Positions 23,842-32,174 of a stretch of DNA of 46,410 nt are shown in pieces. How positions within the stretch are numbered: position 1 is the first letter of the stretch; each line of letters starts with the position of its first letter. The stretch is from positions 1 through 46,410 of the forward strand of contig CAJTFB010000031.1 of NCBI GenBank assembly GCA_910575665.1. The letters run 5' to 3'. The notes below the pieces were generated by a model that saw nothing but the letters and a program-made list of their open reading frames with translations, was not told the origin of the DNA and did no database searches. The position numbers were made by a program, and so were the translations under genes. The DNA is from Eubacteriaceae bacterium. GTDB lineage: Bacteria; Bacillota; Clostridia; Lachnospirales; Lachnospiraceae.

Positions 23842-24584
23842 CAGACAGCCTCCCCTCTCACTTCCTCCAGAATTTTGTGCCGAAGTTCTACAAATTCCGG
23901 CGAATACACATGTCTTGGCCTCTCTATGCCGACTTCTACGATCTCGGCAATGCCGCCTTTCACGGCAGATAGTACCACGACCCTGTCCGCCAGATAAACC
24001 GCCTCTTCCACACTGTGGGTAATAAACACTATGGTTTTCCGTGTCTCCATCCAGATCTTCTGCAGTTCTTCCCGAAGACGGTTCGATGTCTGTTTGTCCA
24101 GTGCAGAAAAGGGTTCATCCATCAGCAGGACGTCGGAGTCCATCGTCAGCGCCCTGGCAAGGGCAGTTCTCTGCCGCATTCCCCCGGATATCTGATGAAT
24201 CGGATAATCTCTGTATTCACTGAGATGAACCATATCCAGATAATGCTCTGCCTTTCTCTCCCGCTCCTCTTTGGGAAGGCCCGCAAGCTTCATGCCAAAG
24301 GTCACATTTTCCATGACGGTAAGCCACGGATACAGGCCATGGTCCTGAAACATAACGGTGCGGTCAGCTCCGGGACCTGTCACCTCCCTGCCATCCAGCA
24401 GGATACGGCCTCCGGTGGGACGCTCCAGGCCTGCCACCAGGTTCAAAAGAGTGCTCTTCCCGCAGCCAGAAGTGCCCACAAGACATACAAATTCACCCTT
24501 TTGAATCTCAAGATCGATCTGGCTTAAGGTTGCTTTATCACTGTTTTCAAACTGTTTACTTACACCTTTTAATACAAGCGACAT
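23841..24584 (-). CDS. ABC transporter ATP-binding protein, SsuB/TauB type
   Basis: The 247-residue ATPase has Walker A GTSGCGKS (about 37-44), Q-loop MFQDHGLYPW, signature ISGGMRQR, Walker B VLLMDEPFSALD and switch VFITHSVEEA. This group energises SsuC/TauC permeases. It lies 17 bp after the binding-protein gene and shares its final base with the permease start. Confidence 0.9.
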   Translation of the reverse strand: MSLVLKGVSKQFENSDKATLSQIDLEIQKGEFVCLVGTSGCGKSTLLNLVAGLERPTGGRILLDGREVTGPGADRTVMFQDHGLYPWLTVMENVTFGMKLAGLPKEERERKAEHYLDMVHLSEYRDYPIHQISGGMRQRTALARALTMDSDVLLMDEPFSALDKQTSNRLREELQKIWMETRKTIVFITHSVEEAVYLADRVVVLSAVKGGIAEIVEVGIERPRHVYSPEFVELRHKILEEVRGEAV

Positions 24585-24601
24585 ACGACATCCCCCTTTT
24601 A

Positions 24602-25579
24602 TTATTTTGCAAAAAGAGTTTCTTCTTTTGGCACTTCCTTGATAAAATCCTGCTCCTTGCTGATCTGGGCATATCCCATCACAGACTCTTTGTTCAGCTC
24701 TGTGCTCACGCCGATTCTCTGGAAGGCCCCAGTAATAACGGATTCTGCCAAAGATTTTCCGGTGGCTGCTTTCAGCTCTTCGTTGATCTTTTTCAGAGAA
24801 TTTTCTTTGTCATTGTTAATCTGATCCGTGACCGCTTTGTGCTCCTCCAAAAACTTCTCCACCAGCTCCGGATTCTTCTCACGGAACTCCTTGCGCACTA
24901 CCACGACAGCCACATCCGATTGTCCCTGCATATAAATCTTATCATAATCCAGAAGCAGCTCAGCGCCTCCTTCTAATAAGGTAGACCCCCATGGCTCCGG
25001 CACCAGGGCAGCATCGATATCTCCCCGTCCCATCATATTAGCCACGTCAGCATTTGCCACAGCAGATACATTTACATCACCGCCCTCTGTCACCGGCTTC
25101 AGGTTATTTTCCTGCAACAGACGTAAAAGATCCAGGTGCTGGGTGTTTCCAATCTGAGGAATGGCTACCACCTTTCCCGCCAGCTCTGCCACACTGTTTA
25201 TACCAGAGTCACTGCGCTTGATCAGCACCGCTCCGCCCTTGGTAGCGGAGGATAGAATGACCACATCCCCGTTGGACTTAACATTGGCGCTGACTGCTGG
25301 TACCGGACCGATATATCCAATATCTATGTCACCGGCAAAAAGCGCTTCTACCTCAGCTGGTCCCGCATTAAACGCGGTCCAGGTCACTTTTATGTCCTCT
25401 CCCATTCTCTTTTCCAGGCTCTTCTCAGACTTCATCAAAAGCGCCTGAGCATGGGTTACATTATTAAAATATCCTATATGAATTTCTTCCGCCTTTTTGT
25501 CTCCTGCCCCGCAGCCTGTCACACCGATGGTCAAAAACAGACACAGCACAAGTGCAAAACCTTTTTTCAAACATTTCAT
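24602..25579 (-). CDS. ABC transporter substrate-binding lipoprotein, SsuA/TauA type
   Basis: The 325-residue protein has a lipoprotein signal (LFLTIGVTGC, cysteine about 23) and a type II binding fold: GYFNNVTHAQALLMK, FNAGPAEVEALFAGDIDIGY, GPVPAVSANVKSNGD and later AALVPEPWGSTLL. This is the NMT1/SsuA family, which delivers sulfonates, nitrate or pyrimidine-like compounds to the membrane. It is the first gene of the importer operon, divergent from a LacI-type regulator with two operator-like palindromes in between. Confidence 0.88.
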   Translation of the reverse strand: MKCLKKGFALVLCLFLTIGVTGCGAGDKKAEEIHIGYFNNVTHAQALLMKSEKSLEKRMGEDIKVTWTAFNAGPAEVEALFAGDIDIGYIGPVPAVSANVKSNGDVVILSSATKGGAVLIKRSDSGINSVAELAGKVVAIPQIGNTQHLDLLRLLQENNLKPVTEGGDVNVSAVANADVANMMGRGDIDAALVPEPWGSTLLEGGAELLLDYDKIYMQGQSDVAVVVVRKEFREKNPELVEKFLEEHKAVTDQINNDKENSLKKINEELKAATGKSLAESVITGAFQRIGVSTELNKESVMGYAQISKEQDFIKEVPKEETLFAK

Positions 25580-25621
25580 ACTCTTTACCTCATTTCTGTA
25601 GTCGTTTAGTTTCTAAATACA

Positions 25622-25642
25622 TAGCTCGACGGCAGCACCGCC
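25622..25642. repeat. Dispersed palindromic repeat (copy A, half)
   Basis: TAGCTCGACGGCAGCACCGCC shares TAGCTCGACGG with the copy at 32118. It lies in the leader region of the importer operon, so it is not restricted to gene ends. Confidence 0.45.
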
Positions 25643-25703
25643 ATGAATAAAAGTTTATAATTAGTTTACATTAAAATGAAACGAAAAGAAAATTCTATCT
25701 TTT

Positions 25704-25715
25704 GCAAACGTTTTC
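25704..25715. promoter_or_regulatory. LacI-type operator O1 (GCAAACGTTTTC)
   Basis: The near-palindrome GCAAACGTTTTC has the central CG typical of LacI/PurR/CcpA-family sites. It lies just upstream of a plausible plus-strand promoter for the regulator (TTGAAT 25718-25723, 17 bp, TATTTT 25741-25746) and about 125 bp upstream of the importer start. It also fits a cre site at 12 of 14 positions, so CcpA is an alternative. Confidence 0.6.
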
Positions 25716-25790
25716 TATTGAATTTTTCTATTAATTATGATATTTTAATATAAAAAATGATTCTGTACTAATTTGAAACGCCGTTTTTTC

Positions 25791-25802
25791 GCAAACGTTT
25801 TC
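25791..25802. promoter_or_regulatory. LacI-type operator O2 (GCAAACGTTTTC)
   Basis: A second identical 12-mer, 87 bp from the first and 29 bp before the regulator ATG, downstream of the likely -10. Two identical sites around the promoter suggest autoregulation by looping or roadblock. Confidence 0.6.
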
Positions 25803-25831
25803 ACATTTTTAGGAAGGGACGACTACATACT

Positions 25832-26911
25832 ATGTCTTTAAAAAAAATTGCAGAGTTAACAGGAACTTCCGTGTCCACGGTGTCACGCGTATTGAACCAG
25901 CCGGGGCACACCTGTCATGATCCCCGGCTCTTTGATCAGATCTGGGAGACCGCAGCAGCATTGAATTATCTCCCCAATTCGGCAGCCAGGAATCTCCGTA
26001 TGGGGCTTCAGGAGGAGAAACGTCATTTTACTGTGGATATATTTTTGACGAGATTTGACACCATGGACCAAGATCCTTTCTTCCGTGAATTGTTTCAACA
26101 TATCAAAAAAGAACTGCTGGAGCACAACTGCCATATGGGCGAGCTTCAAACTTTAACCGATATAACCAAATTATCCACCCTTTCCTCTGTCTCCGACAAA
26201 ATTCCTTTTCGTTCTGCCTCACGGTCCCATTCTGAGAAATCTGTCCACTCTCCAGCTCTGATTACTCCAAAACAGGATACAGGGCTTATCGTCCTGGGCA
26301 GGTGTCCGTCCAAATTAGTGCCTCTTCTAAAGAAAAGGTATCCTTTTTTGATCGGTATCGACCGAAATCCTACGAATTTTGAATACGACGAGATCATCTG
26401 CGATGGCGTAGCGGCAGCGGAAAAGGCAGTGGAGTATCTAATTTCCCTGGGGCACAGAGACATCGCCTATATCGGAAACTGTTCCTTTGAATCCCGCTAC
26501 ATCGGTTACTATCAGTCCCTGCTCAATCATAAGATTCCTCTGGATTATGACAATATCCACCCCAGCAGCCAGACGATGGAGGAAGGGGAACGCATTATGG
26601 AGACCATCCTTCGTTCCTCCCATCTGCCCAGCGCCCTGTTCTGCGCCAATGACTGTACCGCGCTGGGGGTACTGGAGGCTTTAAAAAAGCATAAAAAAAG
26701 AAGGTATCTGCCCTCTATTATCTCCATTGACAATATAAATGATTCACAAAAGACGACGCCGCTCCTCACCACCATAGACATCCCCAAAAAAGAAATGGCG
26801 CATCTCGCCGTAACCCTTCTTGTGGATCGGAGAAATGAAGCCCGCGATGAAAATATTCGTATCGAACTTCCCAGTCGGTTGATCGTGCGGGAAAGCTGCA
26901 CATGGCATTAG
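25832..26911 (+). CDS. LacI-family transcriptional regulator with a serine-rich insert
   Basis: The 359-residue regulator starts with the family HTH (LKKIAELTGTSVSTVSRVLN, residues 3-22) and a hinge helix (NSAARNLRMG). The ligand domain continues to FCANDCTALGVLEALKKH and LLTTIDIPKKEMAHLAVTLL. Between about 112 and 148 there is a serine/basic stretch (SSVSDKIPFRSASRSHSEKS) absent from typical 330-340 residue members. It is divergent from the SsuABC-like operon and flanked by two identical palindromes, so it probably regulates both. Inducer unknown; the family mostly binds sugars or nucleobases. Confidence 0.88.
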   Translation: MSLKKIAELTGTSVSTVSRVLNQPGHTCHDPRLFDQIWETAAALNYLPNSAARNLRMGLQEEKRHFTVDIFLTRFDTMDQDPFFRELFQHIKKELLEHNCHMGELQTLTDITKLSTLSSVSDKIPFRSASRSHSEKSVHSPALITPKQDTGLIVLGRCPSKLVPLLKKRYPFLIGIDRNPTNFEYDEIICDGVAAAEKAVEYLISLGHRDIAYIGNCSFESRYIGYYQSLLNHKIPLDYDNIHPSSQTMEEGERIMETILRSSHLPSALFCANDCTALGVLEALKKHKKRRYLPSIISIDNINDSQKTTPLLTTIDIPKKEMAHLAVTLLVDRRNEARDENIRIELPSRLIVRESCTWH

Positions 26912-26941
26912 CATTAGGCGAAAATCCTTATAGAACCATAA

Positions 26942-26984
26942 AAAGATGTCCCTTTCCGTATTTTTTACGAAAAAGGACATCTTT
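26942..26984. terminator. Bidirectional terminator, LacI regulator and NYN gene
   Basis: AAAGATGTCCCTTTCCGTA pairs over 19 bp (two wobble mismatches) with TACGAAAAAGGACATCTTT around a TTTTTT loop, with T-rich sequence on both strands. It separates the convergent genes. Confidence 0.8.
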
Positions 26985-26995
26985 CTTAATTTTAT

Positions 26996-27745
26996 TTATC
27001 CATTCCAAATACCGTCTTTTTCCACTTTATCCCAATCTACTGTCAGGACATCTATCTTTTTTCCTCGGTATCCTGTTTTTCGGCTCTCTGTAATGTATTT
27101 CTGACGCATAAGGTTGTCCAGAGCCCTCTGTACCCGTTCTTTCGGTACTTTATTATACTCTGCCACGTTGTTTACCGTCTTCCAGTAGGTAACTAATGTC
27201 CTCGGCCTGGACCGCAGCCTGTTCAGGCTGACAAATATCAGGTCATAATAATGATTCTTTTCCTGGGACTGCCTTGGCATTTCCACATAGCTTGTAGATA
27301 CGGATTTCAGCTGATTACTAAAAGATGATTTAACTCCATAAATGATCACACGCTTACCGAGTTCTTTCAGATATTCCGCAGCTTTTGTAAAATGTGCATC
27401 CCCTGTAAATAAAATATAAACCTCTGGGCTCTTTTTCTTCGACGCATAACGATAAATATAATCCAGAATGATCACATCTGTGAAATCTTTATCAATGCCC
27501 AGTTTTTCGCTGGCTGTATGGACAATTCCTGAAGTTATTTTTTTCAGGCGGTTCATCTCGTGTTCAATATTGGGTTCTGAAAAATCTCCAAAGATATACA
27601 AATTCTTTATCTTAAAATCCTGTTTTAACTCTGCAATCCACTGCTCTACATTGGGCTTCATCTGAAATTGATTCATGTATCCATAAAACCAGTGCTCATA
27701 ATCCACAAAAGCAACCGCATCGGTCAGCTTACGCTTTCCAAACAT
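26996..27745 (-). CDS. NYN-domain protein (LabA/DUF88-like) with C-terminal winged helix
   Basis: The 249-residue soluble protein has a PIN-like NYN nuclease fold. The first acid is in AVAFVDYEHWFYG (about D14); further acids are in KDFTDVIILDYIYRY and ILFTGDAHFTKAAEYL (about 115-130), where the NYN active site lies. The C-terminal third (about 170-240) looks like a winged helix: YWKTVNNVAEYNKVPKERVQ then RALDNLMRQKYITESR. NYN proteins are generally RNases or RNA-binding proteins; the target is unknown. It has its own promoter and AGGAGGGGG before ATG. Confidence 0.8.
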   Translation of the reverse strand: MFGKRKLTDAVAFVDYEHWFYGYMNQFQMKPNVEQWIAELKQDFKIKNLYIFGDFSEPNIEHEMNRLKKITSGIVHTASEKLGIDKDFTDVIILDYIYRYASKKKSPEVYILFTGDAHFTKAAEYLKELGKRVIIYGVKSSFSNQLKSVSTSYVEMPRQSQEKNHYYDLIFVSLNRLRSRPRTLVTYWKTVNNVAEYNKVPKERVQRALDNLMRQKYITESRKTGYRGKKIDVLTVDWDKVEKDGIWNG

Positions 27746-27785
27746 TTTCCCCCTCCTTTCCTATTATTTTTTTACAACATTACAT

Positions 27786-27815
27786 AGTATAGCACAACTA
27801 TGATCCCTGACGCAA
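27786..27815 (-). promoter_or_regulatory. Sigma-A promoter of the NYN gene
   Basis: On the minus strand TTGCGT (27815-27810), 18 bp, TATACT (27791-27786) with a TGC extended -10. It lies between the phosphoesterase stop and the NYN ATG. Confidence 0.55.
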
Positions 27816-27822
27816 GTTCGAC

Positions 27823-28464
27823 TTAGCATTTGTTTTCCAATAAAGTCATATTTCTTCGTCGCTCTGCGTCCACTTCGATCCACTCATCCAGTGTCAGGGG
27901 CGTGTAATCCGAGAACATGCAAAAGCAATTGATCATGTTACATGGGATTGGTTCCGGCTTATCTACATATCTGGATTTCACCCTGGTGGCCGCCGTCTGC
28001 CGGATAAAATCATTGACCAGAATCTCATCCTGGGAATTGTGGACATGGCCATAAAGCATATAGCTCCTCGGTCTTCCTTCATCATCCACCCGGTACTGGC
28101 CATTGTAGCAGAACACGGGATAGTGGCAGAGCACCACCTTGCGCTTGTTATCCCGCAGCTCCTCATAGGTTTTTACCCACTCAAACAGGCTTCGGTCAAA
28201 TTTGCGATGGCGGAGAAAATGGTCGTGATTTCCCTCGATCAGCATAAGATGCCCCTTTAGGCGCCTCAATATGTCATTGGTTTGCTCTGCATTTCCCGCT
28301 GACACATCACCCAGGATCACCACCTCATCCCCATCTCCTACTTTCCGGTTCCACCGCTCCAGGATATACTCATTCATGGCGTCAGCGGACTCAAATCCTC
28401 GACAGTCCAGACGTTGGTTCAGATTTTCATGAAAAAAATGCAGATCGGATATATAATAGCGCAT
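27823..28464 (-). CDS. Metallophosphoesterase
   Basis: The 213-residue calcineurin-like phosphoesterase carries the complete metal motifs: SDLHFFHEN (D7, H9), GDVSAGN, GNHDHF, CHYP and GHVHNS. Its family acts on phosphodiesters or phosphomonoesters in the cytoplasm; the short form resembles uncharacterised prophage and genomic phosphoesterases. It lies 13 bp after the amino-acid ABC ATPase gene and probably shares the transcript, though a functional link is not evident. Confidence 0.88.
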   Translation of the reverse strand: MRYYISDLHFFHENLNQRLDCRGFESADAMNEYILERWNRKVGDGDEVVILGDVSAGNAEQTNDILRRLKGHLMLIEGNHDHFLRHRKFDRSLFEWVKTYEELRDNKRKVVLCHYPVFCYNGQYRVDDEGRPRSYMLYGHVHNSQDEILVNDFIRQTAATRVKSRYVDKPEPIPCNMINCFCMFSDYTPLTLDEWIEVDAERRRNMTLLENKC

Positions 28465-28477
28465 ACACGTCCCCTGA

Positions 28478-29221
28478 TCACAGTATTTTTGATAAAAATT
28501 CTTTCAACCGCTCATTTTTTGGATGGTCAAATACTTCTTCCGGCGTCCCGTCCTCGGCGATGACACCACCATCCATAAACAGCACCCGGCTGGCTACTTC
28601 TCTGGCAAATCCCATCTCATGGGTTACACAGATCATCGTAATGCCGCTGGTGGCAAGTTCTTTCATCACATCCAGAACCTCTCCCACCATCTCCGGGTCC
28701 AGCGCAGAGGTTGGTTCGTCAAATAAGATCACCTCTGGGTCCATCGCCAGTGCCCGACAGATCGCCACCCTTTGCTTCTGTCCACCGGAAAGCTGGTTGG
28801 GATAAGCTTCTGCCTTATCCCATAATCCTGTCCGCCGCAGCAATTCCTCGGCTTTCTTTTTCGCCTCTTCTGGGCTCTTTTTCAAAAGCCGTATCGGCCC
28901 GATCGAGATATTGTCGAGAATGGTCATGTGGGGAAACAGATTGAAATGCTGGAATACCATCATCATCTTCTGACGTTCCTTATTGATATCTGTCCCAGAG
29001 GCTGTCAACTCCGTCCCATCCAAAAAGATCTCGCCTTCCGTCGGCTGCTCCAGAAGATTCAGGCAACGCAAAAAGGTAGATTTGCCACATCCAGAGGGAC
29101 CTATAATGGCCACTACTTCTCCCCGGTGGATCTCCGTCGTGATCCCCTGCAGTACTTTATTGTCTTTAAATTCTTTTTTTAGATTGTTGACCTTTATCAT
29201 TTCCTGTATCTCAGCGCTCAT
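28478..29221 (-). CDS. Polar amino-acid ABC transporter ATPase (GlnQ/HisP type)
   Basis: The 247-residue ATPase has Walker [10 protein letters not shown]-loop [12 protein letters not shown], signature LSGGQKQR, Walker [15 protein letters not shown] and switch CVTHEM. The sequence from Q-loop to D-loop is characteristic of glutamine, histidine or arginine importers. It overlaps the fused permease gene by 11 bp and is therefore coupled to it. Confidence 0.93.
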   Translation of the reverse strand: MSAEIQEMIKVNNLKKEFKDNKVLQGITTEIHRGEVVAIIGPSGCGKSTFLRCLNLLEQPTEGEIFLDGTELTASGTDINKERQKMMMVFQHFNLFPHMTILDNISIGPIRLLKKSPEEAKKKAEELLRRTGLWDKAEAYPNQLSGGQKQRVAICRALAMDPEVILFDEPTSALDPEMVGEVLDVMKELATSGITMICVTHEMGFAREVASRVLFMDGGVIAEDGTPEEVFDHPKNERLKEFLSKIL

Positions 29222-30737
29222 TTCTCTTCAGCCTCCTCTCCATTCTTCCTACCAGCCATGTCAATATCATGACGATAATAAGATATACCAGCGCCACAGC
29301 GATCAGTGGCAGGAATGCCTCATAGGTCCGGCTGCGGATATAATCACCGCCCCTGGTAAGATCTACAATTCCAATATAACCAGATATGGATGTCTCTTTG
29401 ATCAACACGATAAATTCATTGGCAAGAGGTGGCAGTACATTCTTAAACGCCTGGGGCAGAATAAAATACCACATGGACTGAGCATAAGTAAAGCCCAAGC
29501 TCCGCCCTGCCTCTAGCTGTCCCTCATCAATGGAATTAATTCCGGAGCGGACGATCTCTGCGATATAGGCAGAGGAATTCACGCCGAAAGCGATCACCGC
29601 CACCACAACTTTATTGATATCCGATGAGGCAAAGATTACGTAATATATGATCAAAAGCTGTATCATCGCCGGCGTCCCCCGGATCACCGTCAGATATGCC
29701 CTGAGAATCCAGTTCAGCAGCTTTGCCTTTCCAGTCTTGTCACAGGTGCTGCGAAGGATGGCGATCAGGAATCCAAGTACGATACCGATCAACACGGCAA
29801 AGAAACTGATGCAGAGCGTTGTCCGAAGTCCCTGGATTATGTATTTCCAGCGGTTTTCTTTGACAAAATTGTTATTCAGTTTTTCTAAGAAACTCGCTGC
29901 CGGGGAAGTGCTCTCCGCCCTCAGTATGATCACCTGGGTAGCCGTGGTATAAGACTGAGTAAAATCTATGCTCTTTAACCGGTCCTCCGTCACGGTCATC
30001 CCCGCGATGCCCACATCTGCCTTTCCAGACTGTACTGCATTGATGATGGCGTCAAACTCGATGTTTTCAATCTTTAGCTCCATATCGAGAATATCGCAGA
30101 CCGCCCATGCCATATCCACATCGATCCCTGTGATATCTCCGTTCTGCATAAACTCATAGGGCTCAAAGGCGGCATTGGTCGCCATCGTCAGGGTGCCATT
30201 GGCACGCTTCAGGTCCTTATCCGGCTCATATTTAAACTTTCCCCTGGTTTCGTCGCCGATATAATTCTTAACGATCTGATCCAGCGTCCCGTCTTCTTTG
30301 ATCTGGGCAATCGCACCATTGATCTTCTCTTTTAGTTCCGTATTTTTTTTGGAGATACAGATGGCGTATTCCTCCACCGCAAACTCTTCTTCCAGTATCT
30401 GCAGGTCCCCGCTGGTCTCCACAAATTTCTTTGCCGGATTCTCGTCCAGAATAATACAGTCGATCTTTCCGAGCTTCAACGCCTGCACGGCATCTGCCGC
30501 CTTGTTAAACCGCTCTACGGTACTGCCTTCCTCTTCGTAATCTGAGGCATAGATGTCTCCCGTAGTTCCCAGCTGGACTCCGATCTTCTTTCCCGCAAGG
30601 TCATCTACCTTCTGGATCGCCTGCTGCTCGCTGTCTGCTTCCTTTTTGCTGCCACAGCCTGTCATCAGAATCGCTAACGCCAGCAGTCCCAGAACCAGAA
30701 GCCGCACTTGTTTATTACATCGCTTCATATCTTTCAC
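29211..30737 (-). CDS. Amino-acid ABC importer: circularly permuted binding domain fused to permease
   Basis: The 508-residue lipoprotein-membrane fusion has a signal with lipobox LMTGC (C28). Residues 43-162 read as the second half of an SBP_bac_3 domain ([20 protein letters not shown] to the terminal helix [17 protein letters not shown]). After a linker, residues 181-273 read as the first half ([48 protein letters not shown]). A HisM/GlnP-type permease follows (about 300-500, loop [12 protein letters not shown]). In E. coli GlnH the order is the reverse. All fold segments are present once, so this looks like circular permutation or a deletion within a tandem pair, not loss of function. The start is GTG 30737; ATG 30728 is possible. 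Confidence 0.85.
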   Translation of the reverse strand: MKDMKRCNKQVRLLVLGLLALAILMTGCGSKKEADSEQQAIQKVDDLAGKKIGVQLGTTGDIYASDYEEEGSTVERFNKAADAVQALKLGKIDCIILDENPAKKFVETSGDLQILEEEFAVEEYAICISKKNTELKEKINGAIAQIKEDGTLDQIVKNYIGDETRGKFKYEPDKDLKRANGTLTMATNAAFEPYEFMQNGDITGIDVDMAWAVCDILDMELKIENIEFDAIINAVQSGKADVGIAGMTVTEDRLKSIDFTQSYTTATQVIILRAESTSPAASFLEKLNNNFVKENRWKYIIQGLRTTLCISFFAVLIGIVLGFLIAILRSTCDKTGKAKLLNWILRAYLTVIRGTPAMIQLLIIYYVIFASSDINKVVVAVIAFGVNSSAYIAEIVRSGINSIDEGQLEAGRSLGFTYAQSMWYFILPQAFKNVLPPLANEFIVLIKETSISGYIGIVDLTRGGDYIRSRTYEAFLPLIAVALVYLIIVMILTWLVGRMERRLKRNER

Positions 30738-30778
30738 TTTTTCTCCTTCTCCGTATATTTTTCCAAAGAATTTGCCGC

Positions 30779-30800
30779 TAGTCGGGCGGCGCTGCCTAAC
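30779..30800. repeat. Dispersed palindromic repeat (copy G, diverged)
   Basis: CTAGTCGGGCGGCGCTGCCT resembles the GC-rich centre of the copy at 32901, and directly follows the stop codon of the thioesterase gene, as the copy at 32901 does with hisC. Confidence 0.3.
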
Positions 30801-31180
30801 TACTTCTGGTTTGCTTTTTCCTGGAACTTCTTATTATCGATGATAAATCTTTCGTGTATGCCGCTTCCGATCTTTCCCCGCTCATCCCGTGCCTCTACTT
30901 CAAAGGTCAGTTTTCTGCCATCGATACCGGTGAGTACACTCTCGCAGGTCACTTTCATCCCTATTGGTGTAGGGGCATCGTGGGTGATCTCCAGACGGAT
31001 GCCCACGGTACCGCATCCCTCCTCCAGTTCTTCGGCAACACTTTTCCATGCCGTCTTCTCCATCAGTGCTGTCATCGCCGGAGTAGCAAATACGTCCAGT
31101 GTGCCGCTCCCCATGGTCTTCGCTGTATTACTCTCATCAACGATCGTTGTCTCTTTTCCTTTTATACCTGATTTCAGCAT
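30800..31180 (-). CDS. Hotdog-fold thioesterase (FlK-like)
   Basis: The 126-residue single hotdog domain has the conserved beginning of the fluoroacetyl-CoA thioesterase-like group (GSGTLDVFATPAMTALMEKT) and the central GTVGIRLEITHDAPTPIGMK segment with the His-Asp pair. Relatives hydrolyse small acyl-CoAs. Its substrate here is probably not fluoroacetate, since the family is common in gut Firmicutes. The gene stands upstream of the amino-acid importer, with a cre-like site just before its start. Confidence 0.8.
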   Translation of the reverse strand: MLKSGIKGKETTIVDESNTAKTMGSGTLDVFATPAMTALMEKTAWKSVAEELEEGCGTVGIRLEITHDAPTPIGMKVTCESVLTGIDGRKLTFEVEARDERGKIGSGIHERFIIDNKKFQEKANQK

Positions 31181-31194
31181 ATTATCCTTCTTTC

Positions 31195-31208
31195 TGGAAA
31201 CGTTTACG
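31195..31208. promoter_or_regulatory. cre-like palindrome before the thioesterase
   Basis: TGGAAACGTTTACG matches the CcpA cre consensus TGAAARCGYTTWCA at 12 of 14 positions. It lies 15 bp upstream of the ATG, where binding would block transcription or initiation. A LacI-family regulator such as the one at 25832 is an alternative. Confidence 0.5.
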
Positions 31209-31219
31209 TCCCCTTCTTA

Positions 31220-31251
31220 TAGCTCGATTTCAAATTGACACCGTCGAGCTA
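31220..31251. repeat. Dispersed palindromic repeat (copy B)
   Basis: TAGCTCGA and TCGAGCTA end a 32-bp unit whose complementary strand has TTCAAATTGACACCGTCGAG, two mismatches from the equivalent stretch of the copy at 32118. It lies in the AT-rich spacer upstream of the thioesterase. Confidence 0.6.
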
Positions 31252-31348
31252 ACTGTATTTATACCTATTTTCTTATAAATGCCTTCACAAGTCAATCACT
31301 TTTACAAGAAATTTTTTATAACTTTTTAAATTTTTTTGCAAAAAGATG

Positions 31349-31377
31349 TTGACATTTGTTTCATGCTATAATATAAT
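31349..31377 (+). promoter_or_regulatory. Consensus promoter of the tRNA cluster
   Basis: Perfect TTGACA (31349-31354), 17 bp, perfect TATAAT (31372-31377), 31 bp before tRNA-Pro. Confidence 0.9.
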
Positions 31378-31407
31378 AGGTCTTGCGTTGTGACGAGCAA
31401 CACTCAT

Positions 31408-31482
31408 CGGGGTGTGGCTCAGCTTGGCTAGAGCGCCTGATTTGGGTTCAGGAGGCCGCAGGTTCAAATCCTGTCACCCCGA
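31408..31482 (+). tRNA. tRNA-Pro (anticodon TGG)
   Basis: The acceptor CGGGGTG pairs with CACCCCG, discriminator A. The anticodon loop TTTGGGT places TGG between CTGA/TCAG-type arms, and the T arm GCAGGTTCAAATCCTGT is canonical. CCA is not encoded. Confidence 0.95.
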
Positions 31483-31550
31483 TTCATGAGGCATCAGCCT
31501 TTATTCAATTATATAAAATGCTGTGGGTTTGATTTTCTGCAGCGACACAT

Positions 31551-31621
31551 GCGGGTGTAGTTCAATGGTAGAACACCAGCCTTCCAAGCTGGATACGTGG
31601 GTTCGATTCCCATCACCCGCT
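31551..31621 (+). tRNA. tRNA-Gly (anticodon TCC)
   Basis: GCGGGTG pairs with CACCCGC. The anticodon arm CCAGC-CTTCCAA-GCTGG reads TCC. T arm GTGGGTTCGATTCCCAT. CCA is not encoded. Confidence 0.95.
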
Positions 31622-31691
31622 TTTTTCTATGCCCGGAGAGTTGAAGGAATCCAGCCATGGAAATATACATGGGAATCCTCGAAATTTTTTC

Positions 31692-31720
31692 TTGACATGT
31701 CCCTTTTTTTATGATAGTAT
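31692..31720 (+). promoter_or_regulatory. Second promoter inside the tRNA cluster
   Basis: TTGACA (31692-31697), 17 bp, TAGTAT (31715-31720), 50 bp before tRNA-Arg; it splits the cluster into Pro-Gly and Arg-His-Gln units. Confidence 0.8.
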
Positions 31721-31769
31721 TTTTAAGGTACTGATTTGATAGATCAGCACTTCAAATCAAATAGATTGT

Positions 31770-31843
<74 letters not shown>

Positions 31844-31856
31844 ATTAATCTCACAT

Positions 31857-31931
31857 GGTGGGTATAGCGCAGTTGGTTAGCGCGTCAGATTGTGGCTCTG
31901 AAGGCCGTGGGTTCGAATCCCATTACCCACC
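31857..31931 (+). tRNA. tRNA-His (anticodon GTG)
   Basis: GTGGGTA pairs with TACCCAC, with the extra G at the 5' end (31857) facing C73, the histidine identity pair. The anticodon loop TTGTGGC reads GTG. Confidence 0.95.
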
Positions 31932-31956
31932 CTTTCCTATCATTAATGTAGGATGT

Positions 31957-32028
31957 TGGGCTATCGCCAAGGGGTAAGGCATAGGACTTTGACTCCTACA
32001 TTCGCTGGTTCAAATCCAGCTAGCCCAG
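31957..32028 (+). tRNA. tRNA-Gln (anticodon TTG)
   Basis: TGGGCTA pairs with TAGCCCA. The anticodon arm TAGGA-CTTTGAC-TCCTA reads TTG. T arm GCTGGTTCAAATCCAGC. Confidence 0.95.
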
Positions 32029-32055
32029 TATGGTTTATTGCAAGCCACGCAGGAC

Positions 32056-32109
32056 AAAAAGAGCAAGATTATCTTTGTGATCACACAAACAGATAATCTT
32101 GCTCTTTTT
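32056..32109 (+). terminator. Terminator of the tRNA cluster
   Basis: A 19-bp perfect stem (AAAAAGAGCAAGATTATCT with its complement at 32091-32109) ends in CTCTTTTTC. The loop contains its own small palindrome TGTGATCACA. It also separates the cluster from the convergent lysozyme gene. Confidence 0.9.
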
Positions 32110-32117
32110 CATTTACA

Positions 32118-32140
32118 TAGCTCGACGGCGCCAATTTGAA
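32118..32140. repeat. Dispersed palindromic repeat (copy C)
   Basis: TAGCTCGACGGCGCCAATTT and GAA follow the tRNA terminator. Best-preserved half copy; GGCGCC is itself palindromic. Confidence 0.6.
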
Positions 32141-32174
32141 CCCTGCCTCCGCCTGCGATTCTCAGCTGGGCTTT

